A DNA stretch of 64,000 bases from Nonomuraea gerenzanensis (GCF_020215645.1 NZ_CP084058.1:930001-994000), one strand, 5' to 3'. Positions 35,124-43,400 are shown, counted from the stretch's first letter. Notes: generated by a model not told the origin, from the letters alone. Program-made: numbers and translations.

Positions 35124-36245
35124 ATGACTCAGCAGGTGGAGATCGGCCGGGGTAAGACCGGGCGGCGGGCGTACGCGCTTGACGAGATCGGCCTGGTGCC
35201 CTCGCGGCGCACCCGTGACCCGGAGGAGGTCTCGATCTCCTGGCAGATCGACGCCTACCGGTTCGAGTTGCCCTTGGTCGTCGCTCCCATGGACAGCGTG
35301 GTCTCGCCGGCCACCGCCATCGAGATCGGGCGGCTCGGCGGCCTGGCACCGCTCGACCTCGAAGGGCTGTGGACGCGCTACGAGGACCCGCTGCCGCTGC
35401 TGGAGGAGTGCGCCGCCCTCGACCAGGAGGCGGCCACCAGGCGGCTGCAGGAGATCTACGCGGCGCCGATCAAGGAAGAGCTGATCGGCCGCAGGATCGA
35501 GGAGATCCGCGCCTCCGGGGTGACCACCGCCGTGCGGCTCTCGCCGCAGCGCACGGTCCAGTACCACAAGACCGTGATCGACGCGGGCGTGGACATCTTC
35601 GTCATCCGCGGCACGACGGTCTCGGCCGAGCACGTCTCGGGGCGGGCGGAGCCGCTCAACCTCAAGCAGTTCATCTACGAGCTGGACGTGCCGGTCATCG
35701 TCGGCGGCTGCGCCACCTACACCGCCGCGCTGCACCTGATGCGCACCGGCGCGGCCGGCGTGCTGGTGGGCTTCGGCGGCGGCGCCTCGCACACCACCCG
35801 CAACGTGCTGGGCGTGGCCGTGCCGATGGCCACCGCCATCTCCGACGTGGCGGCGGCGCGGCGCGACTACCTCGACGAGTCCGGCGGCCGCTACGTGCAC
35901 GTGATCGCCGACGGTGGCATGGGCACCTCCGGCGACATCGCCAAGGCCATCGCCTGCGGCGCCGACGCCGTGATGGTCGGCTCGCCGCTGGCGCGCGCGG
36001 TGGAGGCGCCCGGGCACGGGTTCCACTGGGGCTCCGAGGCGCACCACCCCGACCTGCCGCGCGGGCGGCGGGTCGCGTTCGGCACGGTCGGGACACTGGA
36101 GCAGATCCTGCACGGGCCGTCCAGCGTGGCCGACGGTTCGATGAACCTGATGGGCGCGCTGAAGCGGACCATGGCCTCGACCGGCTACTCCGACATCAAG
36201 GAGTTCCAGCGGGTCGAGGTCGTCGTGGCGCCGATCCAGCGCTGA
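35124..36245 (+). CDS. guaB3: GuaB3 family IMP dehydrogenase-like protein
   Basis: 373 residues. It has the IMPDH barrel without CBS domains (EIGRGKTGRRAYALDEIGLVPSRRTRDP, VVAPMDSVVSPATAIEIGRLGG). The loop that carries the catalytic Cys in IMPDH reads GFGGGASHTTR here, with His223 in place of Cys. IMPDH or GMP-reductase chemistry by the usual thioimidate route is therefore unlikely. It directly follows guaB, the normal actinobacterial order. Cyanobacterial GuaB3 has been described as a GMP reductase; whether this Cys-less form acts on purine nucleotides or regulates GuaB is open. Confidence 0.93.
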   Translation: MTQQVEIGRGKTGRRAYALDEIGLVPSRRTRDPEEVSISWQIDAYRFELPLVVAPMDSVVSPATAIEIGRLGGLAPLDLEGLWTRYEDPLPLLEECAALDQEAATRRLQEIYAAPIKEELIGRRIEEIRASGVTTAVRLSPQRTVQYHKTVIDAGVDIFVIRGTTVSAEHVSGRAEPLNLKQFIYELDVPVIVGGCATYTAALHLMRTGAAGVLVGFGGGASHTTRNVLGVAVPMATAISDVAAARRDYLDESGGRYVHVIADGGMGTSGDIAKAIACGADAVMVGSPLARAVEAPGHGFHWGSEAHHPDLPRGRRVAFGTVGTLEQILHGPSSVADGSMNLMGALKRTMASTGYSDIKEFQRVEVVVAPIQR

Positions 36246-36286
36246 GCCCTCGATGCCAGGCCGCCGCCCGCGCGGTGGCGGCCGAC

Positions 36287-36292
36287 TAGGGT
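36287..36292 (+). promoter_or_regulatory. -10 box (TAGGGT) of the bL12-like gene
   Basis: TAGGGT is followed by seven bases and ATG at 36300, with no ribosome binding site. A leaderless message is predicted. Confidence 0.45.
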
Positions 36293-36299
36293 CGAGGCC

Positions 36300-36545
36300 A
36301 TGGAAGAATCCGTTGAGGACAGGGTCGCCCGGCTGGAGCAGCAGGTGGCGGCCCTGCAGCGTCATCTCGGCGTCGATCTCTCACGGGCGGAGGGGCGCCG
36401 GTTCCCGCCGGAGTTCTACGAGGCGCTGCGGCACGGCAAGACGATCAAGGCCATCGCGATCTACCGCAAGGAGACCGGGGCCTCGCTGAGAGACGCCAAG
36501 AAGGCCGTTGAGGACATGCGGCGCGGGGCGGGCTCCGGGTTCTGA
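36300..36545 (+). CDS. Small protein with a bL12 C-terminal-domain-like fold
   Basis: 81 residues. Residues 4-22 form a short coiled coil (ESVEDRVARLEQQVAALQ). The rest resembles the C-terminal domain of ribosomal protein L7/L12: alternating basic stretch HGKTIKAIAIYRKETGASLRDAKKAVEDM, broken here only to name it, where L7/L12 has KIxVIKxxREITGLGLKEAKxxV. It lacks the N-terminal ribosome-binding domain and hinge. Similar mini proteins occur in actinobacteria, with unknown role. It shares one base with the next gene's start. Confidence 0.75.
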   Translation: MEESVEDRVARLEQQVAALQRHLGVDLSRAEGRRFPPEFYEALRHGKTIKAIAIYRKETGASLRDAKKAVEDMRRGAGSGF

Positions 36546-37318
36546 TGAGCGGTCGGATCTGCGTGGTCACGGGGGCCAACAGGGGGATCGGGCGTGAGGT
36601 GGCCAGGCAGCTCGCACTGGCCGGCGATCTGGTGGTGCTGACCGCCAGGGACCTGCGCAAGGCGGAGCGGGCGGCCGGCGAGCTGCGCGAGGCGCTCAAG
36701 GCGTCCGGTGGCGCGGTGCGGGCTTCTGGCGGTGCGGTGCGGGCTTCCGGCGGTGCGGTGTCGGCTTCCGGCGGGGCGGTGGAGGCGTGGCGGCTCGACG
36801 TTTCCGAGCCCGGCTCCGTCGAGCGGTTCGCCCGTGAGGTCGGCGACGCCCACGGGCGGGTGGACGTGCTCGTCAACAACGCGGCCATCCACTACGACAC
36901 CTGGCAGCGCGCCGCCGACGCGGACCTCACGGTGGTGCGGGAGGCGCTGGAGACGAACCTGCTGGGCGCCTGGCAGGTCACCCAGGCGCTGCTCCCGCTG
37001 CTGCGGGCCTCCGCGCACGGCCGGGTGGCGAACGTCTCCAGCGAGGCGGGCTCCCTGGCCTCGATGGGCTCGGGGACCCCGGCGTACGCGGTGTCCAAGG
37101 CCGGCCTGAACGCGCTGACCAGGATGCTGGCGGCCGATCTGCGGCGGGACGGCATCCTGGTCAACGCGGTCTGCCCGGGATGGGTGGCGACGGACATGGG
37201 CGGCCCCGGCGGGCGTCCCGTGGCGGAGGGGGCCGCGAGCGTGCTGTGGGCGGTGGACCTGCCCGACGGCGGGCCCACCGGAGGGTTCTACCGTGACGGG
37301 CGGCCGGTGCCCTGGTGA
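36545..37318 (+). CDS. Short-chain dehydrogenase/reductase with internal tandem repeat
   Basis: 257 residues. The classical SDR marks are present: cofactor loop TGANRGIGREVA, NNAAIH, catalytic Ser (VSSEAGS) and YxxxK (YAVSKAGLN). It probably uses NADP(H), since ARDLRKAE carries basic residues after beta-2. Residues 52-79 are four 7-residue repeats (ASGGAVR-type) inserted between helix 2 and strand 3, where most SDRs have a short loop. The C-terminal part (GGPTGGFYRDGRPVPW) resembles carbonyl-reductase-like SDRs. The substrate is unknown. Confidence 0.88.
   Translation: MSGRICVVTGANRGIGREVARQLALAGDLVVLTARDLRKAERAAGELREALKASGGAVRASGGAVRASGGAVSASGGAVEAWRLDVSEPGSVERFAREVGDAHGRVDVLVNNAAIHYDTWQRAADADLTVVREALETNLLGAWQVTQALLPLLRASAHGRVANVSSEAGSLASMGSGTPAYAVSKAGLNALTRMLAADLRRDGILVNAVCPGWVATDMGGPGGRPVAEGAASVLWAVDLPDGGPTGGFYRDGRPVPW
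36698..36781 (+). repeat. Four 21-bp tandem repeats inside the SDR gene
   Basis: Units 36698-36718, 36719-36739, 36740-36760 and 36761-36781 each encode xASGGAV. Units two and three differ at a single base. The array is in frame and extends a surface loop. Confidence 0.85.
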
Positions 37319-37345
37319 GCAGGGCCGTTGCCCTAACATGCGGAG

Positions 37346-38122
37346 ATGGCTGATCTTCAGCACACGCACGAGCTGACGTACGAGGGCGACCGCGTCGTCA
37401 AGCGCTACCAGGAGAGCAAGCCGGGCGCGGCCGAGCGCGAATGGCGGGCGCTGAGCCTGCTGGCCGAGCACGCGCCGGGGCTCGCGCCCGAGCCGATCGC
37501 GTTCGAGGGCGGCGCCGTGACGATGTCGAGGATCCCCGGGGTGCCGCTGCGCGGGCTGTTCGCGCGGGCCAAGCACGTGGCGGCCCTGGCGGAGGCGCTC
37601 GCGGAGCTGCACGCCGCCGTGCCCGCAGGCGTGCTGCGCGCCGTCCCGGTGCGTCCCTGGCAGCAGGAGGCGATCGCCGACTGGCTCAGGAAGCGGTGCG
37701 CGGCCTGGGAGCCCAGGGAGCCGCTGGCGGACCGGGCCGTCAAAGAGGGGCTGCGCTGGCTGGAGAGCTGGTCGCCCGGCGGGGCGGGGCTGCGGGAGGC
37801 GTTCGGGGCGGGCGACGGGAACCTGGCCAACTTCCTGTGGGACGGCTCCCGCGTACGCATCGTGGACTTCGAGGACTCCGGGCGCAGCGACGTGGCGTTC
37901 GAGGTGGCGGAGCTGGCCGAGCACGTGTCGATGTGGGTGGACGGCGAGGTGGAGATCGCCCGCCGGTTCGACCTGAGCCCGCAGGAGGAGCGGCGCACGC
38001 GGGAGTGCCGCAAGGCGCACGCGCTCGTCTGGCTCTTCCTGCTCTCGCACGAGCACCCGCGCAATCCGCCGGGGACCTTCCAGCGACAGGTCGAGCGGGT
38101 GCTGACTACCTTGGGCGCATGA
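37346..38122 (+). CDS. Aminoglycoside phosphotransferase-fold protein
   Basis: 258 residues. GAGDGNLANFLWDGSRVRIVDFEDSG is the catalytic and metal-binding region of the APH/choline kinase fold (here with GDGN in place of HGDxxxxN). It carries RVVKRYQ near the N-terminus for the ATP-binding Lys. TAACAT six bases before the ATG suggests a leaderless start. It overlaps the following GNAT gene by four bases (ATGA). The substrate is unknown. Confidence 0.8.
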   Translation: MADLQHTHELTYEGDRVVKRYQESKPGAAEREWRALSLLAEHAPGLAPEPIAFEGGAVTMSRIPGVPLRGLFARAKHVAALAEALAELHAAVPAGVLRAVPVRPWQQEAIADWLRKRCAAWEPREPLADRAVKEGLRWLESWSPGGAGLREAFGAGDGNLANFLWDGSRVRIVDFEDSGRSDVAFEVAELAEHVSMWVDGEVEIARRFDLSPQEERRTRECRKAHALVWLFLLSHEHPRNPPGTFQRQVERVLTTLGA

Positions 38123-38553
38123 GGATCGCGAACGAGGACGACAGGGAGGCCGTCGAGCGGCTCGTCCAGGACGCCTACACGCCGTGGATCGAGATCGTCG
38201 GCATGCGGCCGCTACCGCTGGAGTCCGACTACGGGGCGCTCATCGCCGCCGGCCGGGTGCACGTCACCGACGGGCTCGAAGGGCTCATCGTGCTGGTGCC
38301 CGAGGACGGCGTGCTGCTGGTGGACAACGTGGCCGTCCGTCCCGAGCTGCACGGCAAGGGCATCGGGCGGGCGCTGATGGCGTACGCCGAGCAGGAGGCG
38401 CGCAGGCTGGGGCTGCCCGCGCTGCGCCTCTACACCAACGTCAGGATGACCGCCAACATCGCCCTGTACGAGTCGCTCGGCTACCGCGAGACCGGCCGCC
38501 AGGGCATCGAGGGCCGCTCGGCCGTCCTCATGCGCAAGCAGCTCAGCCCGTGA
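38119..38553 (+). CDS. GNAT family N-acetyltransferase
   Basis: 144 residues from ATG at 38119. A much longer in-frame reading upstream is only the shadow of the APH gene. The acetyl-CoA motif is VAVRPELHGKGIGRALMAYAEQEA, followed by LYTNVRMTANIALYESLGYRE. It is coupled to the APH gene by an ATGA overlap, and TACCTT lies six bases before its ATG as well. It overlaps the convergent aldolase by 11 bases. The substrate is unknown. Confidence 0.88.
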   Translation: MRIANEDDREAVERLVQDAYTPWIEIVGMRPLPLESDYGALIAAGRVHVTDGLEGLIVLVPEDGVLLVDNVAVRPELHGKGIGRALMAYAEQEARRLGLPALRLYTNVRMTANIALYESLGYRETGRQGIEGRSAVLMRKQLSP

Positions 38554-39367
38554 GGACGCCGAGCAGGTGGGAGACCTCCCTGGCCACCGCGTCGCGGCCG
38601 GCCTTGAGGTACTTGCGCGAGTCCACCACCCGCTCGTCGTGGACCAGGTAGTCGCGTACGGCGCCGGTGAACGCCTTGTTCAGGTGGGTCGCGATGTTGA
38701 TCTTCTTCATGCCCTGCCGTACGGCCTCGCGCAGCACGTCGTCCGGCACGCCCGAGGAGCCGTGCAGCACCAGCGGCACCGGCACGGCCGCGCGCAGCTC
38801 GGCGATGAGGTCCAGGTCCAGCACCGCGTCCTTGGTCGTCATGGCGTGCGAGGTGCCCACGGCCACCGCCAGCGCGTCCACGCCGGTCCGCGCCACGTAG
38901 TCGACCGCCTCGTGCGGCTTGGTACGGGCGCCGGGCGCGTGCACGCCGTCCTTGCCGCCGACCTCGCCCAGCTCGGCCTCCACCCACACGCCGCGCTCGT
39001 GGCACCAGGCGGCCACCTCGGCCGTGCTGACGACGTTCGCCTCGTCGGGCAGGGCCGAGGCGTCGTACATGACCGAGCCCAGGCCCAGCCTCACCGCCTC
39101 CTCGACGAGTGCCCGGTCGGTGGCGTGGTCGAGGTGCACGGCGACCGGCACGTCCGCCTTCCTGGCGACCGCGAGCGAGGCCAGCGCGATCGGCTCCAGG
39201 GCGCCGTGGTAGCGCACGCAGTTCTCGCTGATCTGCAGCACGACCGGCAGGCCGAGCGCCTCGGCGCCCGCCACGATGGCGGTGGCGTGCTCCAGCTGGA
39301 TCACGTTGAACGCGCCCACCCCTGCGGGTGACCGACTGACGATGTCGCCGATGGGGGCGAGGGGCAT
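38543..39367 (-). CDS. Class II ketose-bisphosphate aldolase (tagatose/fructose bisphosphate type)
   Basis: 274 residues from ATG at 39367 with AAGGAG upstream. Zinc ligands and catalytic residues are visible: VAVHLDHATD (His and Asp), VEAELGEVGGKDG, AVAVGTSHA (His), VLHGSSGVPDDVL (His) and KINIATHLNKAF. It cleaves tagatose-1,6- or fructose-1,6-bisphosphate. Its place downstream of a PfkB kinase, NagA and an AgaS-like protein favours the tagatose (GatY/KbaY) role in galactosamine catabolism. The spacing to the kinase is 11 bases. Confidence 0.9.
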   Translation of the reverse strand: MPLAPIGDIVSRSPAGVGAFNVIQLEHATAIVAGAEALGLPVVLQISENCVRYHGALEPIALASLAVARKADVPVAVHLDHATDRALVEEAVRLGLGSVMYDASALPDEANVVSTAEVAAWCHERGVWVEAELGEVGGKDGVHAPGARTKPHEAVDYVARTGVDALAVAVGTSHAMTTKDAVLDLDLIAELRAAVPVPLVLHGSSGVPDDVLREAVRQGMKKINIATHLNKAFTGAVRDYLVHDERVVDSRKYLKAGRDAVAREVSHLLGVLTG

Positions 39368-39378
39368 GGGCGGGCTCC

Positions 39379-40437
39379 TTACGTGATGATGATCTGAGGG
39401 TGGATGTCGGCGTACACGTCGGGGTCGATCTCCCCGGCCACCGGCGTGGCCACGGCCGCCGCGCCGAGCGCGGCGGCGCGCTTGAGCATGTCGGGCCACG
39501 CGCCGGGCTCCACCAGGCCCAGCGCCAGCCCCGCGACCAGCGAGTCGCCGGCGCCGGTCGGGTTGCCCCGCACGGTGTACGGCATCCGCGCCGCGAACGT
39601 GCCCTCCCCGGTGACGGCCAGCAGCCCGTCGGCGCCCAGGGACACCACCACGGCGCCGGCGCCCTGGCCGCGCAGCGCCTGCGCGCCCTCGGCCGGGGTG
39701 CCGCCGCCCGGCACGGCTCTGGCCAGCTCGTCGGCGTTGGGCTTGAGGATCGAGGGGCGGCCCTGGGGGGCGTGGCGCAGGGGGGCGCCGTCGGCGTCCA
39801 CGATGGACGGCACACCGTGGTCGGCCGCGATGGCCGCCAGGGTGGCGTAGGTGTCGGCGGGGACGCCGCGCGGCAGGCTGCCGGACAACACGACGGCGCC
39901 GACGCCGCCGGTGGTCAGGAGGGTCGTGTAGTGCCGGACGAAGCCGGCCAGCTCGGCGGCCGTGACCTCGGGGCCCGGCTCGTTGAACAACGCCGTCCGC
40001 CGCGCCCCGGCCGCCGCCTGCGCGGGCGCGCCGGGCGGGGGCACGTCGGGCGGGGGCACGTCGCGTGGGGGTGCCGCCTGCGCGGGCGTGCCGGGCGGGG
40101 CTGCTGCGGGCGCGGATGCCGTGTGAGCGGGTGTGCCTCGGGTGGGTGGGAGGTCGGAGACGGCGAGGGTGGTGCGGGAGTCGCCGGCGATGGCGTAGAG
40201 GGCGCTGGGCAGGCCGGCCGCGCGCAGGTCGGCCTCGATCGCCTGCCCGGTCGGCCCGCCGGCCAGGCCCGTGACGAGCACGTCCCGGCCGAGCGCGGCC
40301 AGCACCCTGGCCACGTTGACGCCCTTCCCGCCCGCGCGCCGATGCACCGCGCTGACCCGGTTGACCCCGTCCCAGTCCACGGCGGGCACCTGGTAGGTCA
40401 CGTCGAGAGCGAGGTTGAGCGTCACCGTGATGATCAT
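39379..40437 (-). CDS. 1-phosphofructokinase/tagatose-6-phosphate kinase family (PfkB) with a Pro/Ala-rich insertion
   Basis: 352 residues from ATG at 40437, sharing one base with the nagA stop. PfkB signatures: MIITVTLNLALDVTYQVP, RRAGGKGVNVARVLAALG, LSGSLPRGVPADTYA, LKPNADELARAV and GNPTGAGDSLVAGLALGL with the catalytic Asp. The family is usually near 310 residues. The excess is a low-complexity insertion at about residues 96-145 ([28 protein letters not shown]), in the lid strand region ahead of TALFNEPGPEV. In this operon it would phosphorylate tagatose-6-phosphate. The insertion may be tolerated as a loop. Confidence 0.88.
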   Translation of the reverse strand: MIITVTLNLALDVTYQVPAVDWDGVNRVSAVHRRAGGKGVNVARVLAALGRDVLVTGLAGGPTGQAIEADLRAAGLPSALYAIAGDSRTTLAVSDLPPTRGTPAHTASAPAAAPPGTPAQAAPPRDVPPPDVPPPGAPAQAAAGARRTALFNEPGPEVTAAELAGFVRHYTTLLTTGGVGAVVLSGSLPRGVPADTYATLAAIAADHGVPSIVDADGAPLRHAPQGRPSILKPNADELARAVPGGGTPAEGAQALRGQGAGAVVVSLGADGLLAVTGEGTFAARMPYTVRGNPTGAGDSLVAGLALGLVEPGAWPDMLKRAAALGAAAVATPVAGEIDPDVYADIHPQIIIT

Positions 40438-41570
40438 TAAGGCTCCGTGATCCAGACGCCGTCCTTCAGCACGCCGTCCACCTCCAGCGAATCGGAGAGC
40501 ACCACCAGGTCGGCCGCCTTGCCGACGGCGATCGAGCCGATCCGGTCGGCCAGGCCCAGCAGCCGCGCGGGCGTCAGCGAGGCCACCTGGACGGCGTCGG
40601 GCAGCGACATGCCCAGCTCCTGGACGCCGCGCCGGAACGCCACGTCCATCGTCAGCGTGGAGCCCGCGATCGAGCCGCCCTCGACCAGCCGCGCCACGCC
40701 GTCCGACACCCGCACCGCCATCGAGCCGAGCACGTAGTCGCCGTCGCCCAGGCCGGTGGCGGACATGGCGTCGGTGATCAGCGCCGTGCGGCCGGGCCCG
40801 GCCACCTCGTACGCCAGCCGCAGCATGGCCGGATGCACGTGCACCCCGTCGTTGACCAGCTCGACCGTCACCCGCTCGTCGTCCAGCAGCGCGGCCACGG
40901 GCCCCGGCGCGCGGTGGCCGAGCGGCGGCATCGCGTTGTAGAGGTGCGTGGCCACGGTCGCGCCCGCCTCGATGCCCTCGATGGCCTGCTCGTAGCCGGC
41001 GTCGCTGTGCCCGATGGCGGCCAGCACGCCCTCGGCGACGGCCATCCTGATCGTGTCGAGCGCGCCTGGCAGCTCGGGCGCGATGGTGAGCATGCGCACG
41101 TGCCCGCGCCCCGCCTTCACCAGCCCCGCGAACTCCTGCGGCGAGGGCTCGCGCAGCCGGGTCGGGTCGTGCGCGCCGCAGCGGGACCTGGCGATGTACG
41201 GGCCCTCGAAGTGGATGCCGGCCAGCAGCCCCTCCTCGCACAGCTCGGCCAGCGCCGACGCCGCCCTGGTCAGGCCCTCGACCGTGTCGGTGACCAGGCT
41301 GGCCATCGTGGTCGTGGTGCCGTGGCGGCGGTGCAGCGCCACGGCGTCACGGGCCCGGTCGAGGTCGCCGGTGGGGAAGGAGCCGCCGGCGCCGCCGTGG
41401 TTGTGCACGTCCACGAAACCCGGCACGACGTGCCGCCCGCCCACACTGAGGCCGGGACCAGGGGCGGATCCGTGGCCGACGTGCGTGATGCGGCCGTCTT
41501 CGATGGTCAGCCACCCCTCGTGCACGCCCTCGGGCGTCACGATCCTGGCGTCGGCAAGAGTAAGGCTCAT
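40437..41570 (-). CDS. nagA: N-acetylglucosamine/galactosamine-6-phosphate deacetylase
   Basis: 377 residues from ATG at 41570, overlapping the SIS-protein stop by four bases. The amidohydrolase fold has the metal residues in VPGFVDVHNHGGAG, HFEGPYIAR, IGHSDAGYEQA, THLYNAMPP and LITDAMSATG. It removes the acetyl group from amino-sugar 6-phosphates. Together with the SIS protein, PfkB kinase and class II aldolase it makes a GalNAc/GlcNAc route. No transporter or hexosamine kinase is encoded here, so uptake must be elsewhere. Confidence 0.95.
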   Translation of the reverse strand: MSLTLADARIVTPEGVHEGWLTIEDGRITHVGHGSAPGPGLSVGGRHVVPGFVDVHNHGGAGGSFPTGDLDRARDAVALHRRHGTTTTMASLVTDTVEGLTRAASALAELCEEGLLAGIHFEGPYIARSRCGAHDPTRLREPSPQEFAGLVKAGRGHVRMLTIAPELPGALDTIRMAVAEGVLAAIGHSDAGYEQAIEGIEAGATVATHLYNAMPPLGHRAPGPVAALLDDERVTVELVNDGVHVHPAMLRLAYEVAGPGRTALITDAMSATGLGDGDYVLGSMAVRVSDGVARLVEGGSIAGSTLTMDVAFRRGVQELGMSLPDAVQVASLTPARLLGLADRIGSIAVGKAADLVVLSDSLEVDGVLKDGVWITEP

Positions 41571-42442
41571 GAAGAAAGGATCACAGATCGCGTGAGGTGC
41601 ATGGGCTCGTCGGGGCTCAGCCCCTGGGCGAAGGCCCGCGCCACCGCGACCCGCTGCGCGCGGATCAGCTCGGCCATGGGGTCGAGCCCGGTCTCGAAGA
41701 ACGTGCCGCCGGTCTGCTCGACCTGCGCGCGCAGCCCCTCCGGGGCGCTGCCCAGCATCCACGTGACCCGGCCCGGGGCGGCGATGCTGATCGGGCCGTG
41801 CCGGTACTCCATCGCCGGGTAGGCCTCAGTCCAGGAGCGGGACGCCTCGCGCATCTTCAGCGCGGCCTCCTGCGCCAGGCCGACCGCCCAGCCGGTGCCG
41901 AGGAAGCTGAACTGCTCGGCCTGGACCAGCGTGTCGGGCAGCGGCGCGGCCACGGCCTCCTCGGCGTCGGCGATCGCCTGGGTGAGGTCCTCGCCGAGGG
42001 AGGCGCGCAGCATGGCGAGCTGCGTGGTGGCGAACCTGGTCTGCACGACCGACTTCTCGTCGGCGTAGTCGAGCACGACGACCTCGTCGGCGGCCGTCAT
42101 GATCGGTGTGCCGGGGTCGGCGGTGATGGCGACGCTCGGGTCGGTCGTCCTCGCCAGCAGGTCGAGGACCTCGGTCGTGGTGCCCGAGCGCGTCAGCGCC
42201 AGCACGCGGTCGTAGCGGCGCCCGTGCGGGAACTCGGAGGCGGCGAACGCGTCGGTCTCGCCGTGCCCGGCCCGCTCGCGCAGCACCGCGTACGCCATCG
42301 CGATGAACCACGACGTACCGCAGCCGACGACGGCGACCCGCTCGCCCCGGCGCGGCAGCGCGTCGGCGGGAACGGCCGCCACGGCGCGGCGCCAGCAGGA
42401 CGGCTGGGACGCGATCTCGGCCTCGGTGTGGGTGGTCACCAT
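41567..42442 (-). CDS. agaS: SIS-domain protein, AgaS-like (amino-sugar phosphate deaminase/isomerase)
   Basis: 291 residues from ATG at 42442 directly after GGGGAGG (GTG at 42439 is equally possible). Two SIS domains: VAVVGCGTSWFIAMAYAVLRE and VLALTRSGTTTEVLDLL in the first; FLGTGWAVGLAQEAALKMREAS and AYPAMEYRHGPIS in the second. No glutaminase domain is present, which separates it from GlmS. As first gene of the aga-like operon it would convert galactosamine-6-phosphate to tagatose-6-phosphate plus ammonia. The exact sugar is inferred from the aldolase and kinase neighbours. Confidence 0.82.
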   Translation of the reverse strand: MVTTHTEAEIASQPSCWRRAVAAVPADALPRRGERVAVVGCGTSWFIAMAYAVLRERAGHGETDAFAASEFPHGRRYDRVLALTRSGTTTEVLDLLARTTDPSVAITADPGTPIMTAADEVVVLDYADEKSVVQTRFATTQLAMLRASLGEDLTQAIADAEEAVAAPLPDTLVQAEQFSFLGTGWAVGLAQEAALKMREASRSWTEAYPAMEYRHGPISIAAPGRVTWMLGSAPEGLRAQVEQTGGTFFETGLDPMAELIRAQRVAVARAFAQGLSPDEPMHLTRSVILSS

Positions 42443-42569
42443 TGCCTCCCCATGATTGATTGTTTCTGCTGCGTTTATATCAAAAAAGTGCATGAATGAA
42501 CACCGGTAGCCCTGGCGTTCCAGGTTGTGCCACGCTTGCTCCTGATCCCCATCCCCTAGGGAGGCCTCC
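42443..42569. promoter_or_regulatory. Divergent promoter/operator region of agaS and the DeoR gene
   Basis: 127 bases with an AT-rich core at 42450-42500 (TGATTGATTGTTTC, TTTATATCAAAAAAG). This unusual composition marks the promoters. On the minus strand GATATAAAC supplies a -10-like box for agaS. Nearer the regulator, CCTGGCGTTCCAGG (42511-42524) is a small dyad whose core GGCGTTCCAGG recurs upstream of glpD. Confidence 0.5.
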
Positions 42570-43340
42570 GTGTCCCGCTACGACCGCTGGAACGCCATCC
42601 TGGAGCTGCTGGCGCAGGAAGGCAGGCTGTCGGTGGAGGAGGCGGCCGGGGCGCTCGACGTCTCCACCGCGACGATCAGACGGGACTTCGACCAGCTCGC
42701 TCAGCAGCAGATGCTGATGCGCACGCGCGGTGGCGCGGTGGCGCAGAGCGTCAGCTACGACCTGCCGCTGCGCTACAAGACGGCCAGGCACGCCGACGAG
42801 AAGCACCGCATCGCGCAGGCCGCGGCCGAGCTGGTGACGCCGGGGGCCGTGATCGGGATGAACGGCGGGACGACCACCTCCGAGCTGGCCCGCACCCTCG
42901 CCACGCAGGCGACGCTGGAGAGCGGCTTCACGATCGTCACCAACGCGCTCAACATCGCGGCCGAGCTGACCGTCCGGCAGCACGTCAAGATCGTGGTGAC
43001 CGGCGGGGTGGCCAGGCAGCAGTCGTACGAGCTGATCGGGCCGCTGGCCGGCGGGGTGCTGGAGCAGGTGACGCTGGACGTGGCCTTCCTCGGCGTCGAC
43101 GGGCTGGACGTCGAGCTGGGCGCCTCGGCGCACCACGAGGGCGAGGCCAGCGTGAACCACCTGCTGATCAGCAGGGCCGCGCAGGTCGTGGTGGTGGCCG
43201 ACTCCTCCAAGATCGGCAAGCGGGCGTTCTCCCGGATCTGCCCGATCGGCCAGATCGACACGCTCGTCACCGACGCGCAGCTCCCCGACACGCTGGCCGG
43301 CCAGCTCACGGACGCGGGCGTGAAGGTCGTCCGCGCCTGA
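42570..43340 (+). CDS. DeoR/GlpR family transcriptional regulator
   Basis: 256 residues from GTG at 42570, with GGGAGG upstream. Residues 1-57 form the DeoR helix-turn-helix (YDRWNAILELLAQEGRLSVEEAAGALDVSTATIRRDFDQL). The rest is the sugar-phosphate-binding DeoRC domain (VIGMNGGTTTSELARTL, TIVTNALNIAAEL, VTGGVARQQSYELIGPLA, FLGVDGLD, VVVVADSSKIGKRAF). It is divergent from the amino-sugar operon and followed by glpD 69 bp later, so it may regulate both. The likely inducer is a phosphorylated sugar. Confidence 0.92.
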   Translation: MSRYDRWNAILELLAQEGRLSVEEAAGALDVSTATIRRDFDQLAQQQMLMRTRGGAVAQSVSYDLPLRYKTARHADEKHRIAQAAAELVTPGAVIGMNGGTTTSELARTLATQATLESGFTIVTNALNIAAELTVRQHVKIVVTGGVARQQSYELIGPLAGGVLEQVTLDVAFLGVDGLDVELGASAHHEGEASVNHLLISRAAQVVVVADSSKIGKRAFSRICPIGQIDTLVTDAQLPDTLAGQLTDAGVKVVRA

Positions 43341-43375
43341 GGGCGTTACAGGGCGAGGTATGGGCGGGTAGGTAC

Positions 43376-43400
43376 TGGAACGCAGACCACAGGCGTTCCA
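43376..43400. promoter_or_regulatory. Candidate operator upstream of glpD
   Basis: TGGAACGC at 43376-43383 and GCGTTCCA at 43393-43400 form a perfect 8-bp inverted repeat with a nine-base spacer, ten bases before the glpD start. The right half lies in GGCGTTCCAGG, which is repeated exactly upstream of the DeoR gene at 42514-42524. Confidence 0.55.
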
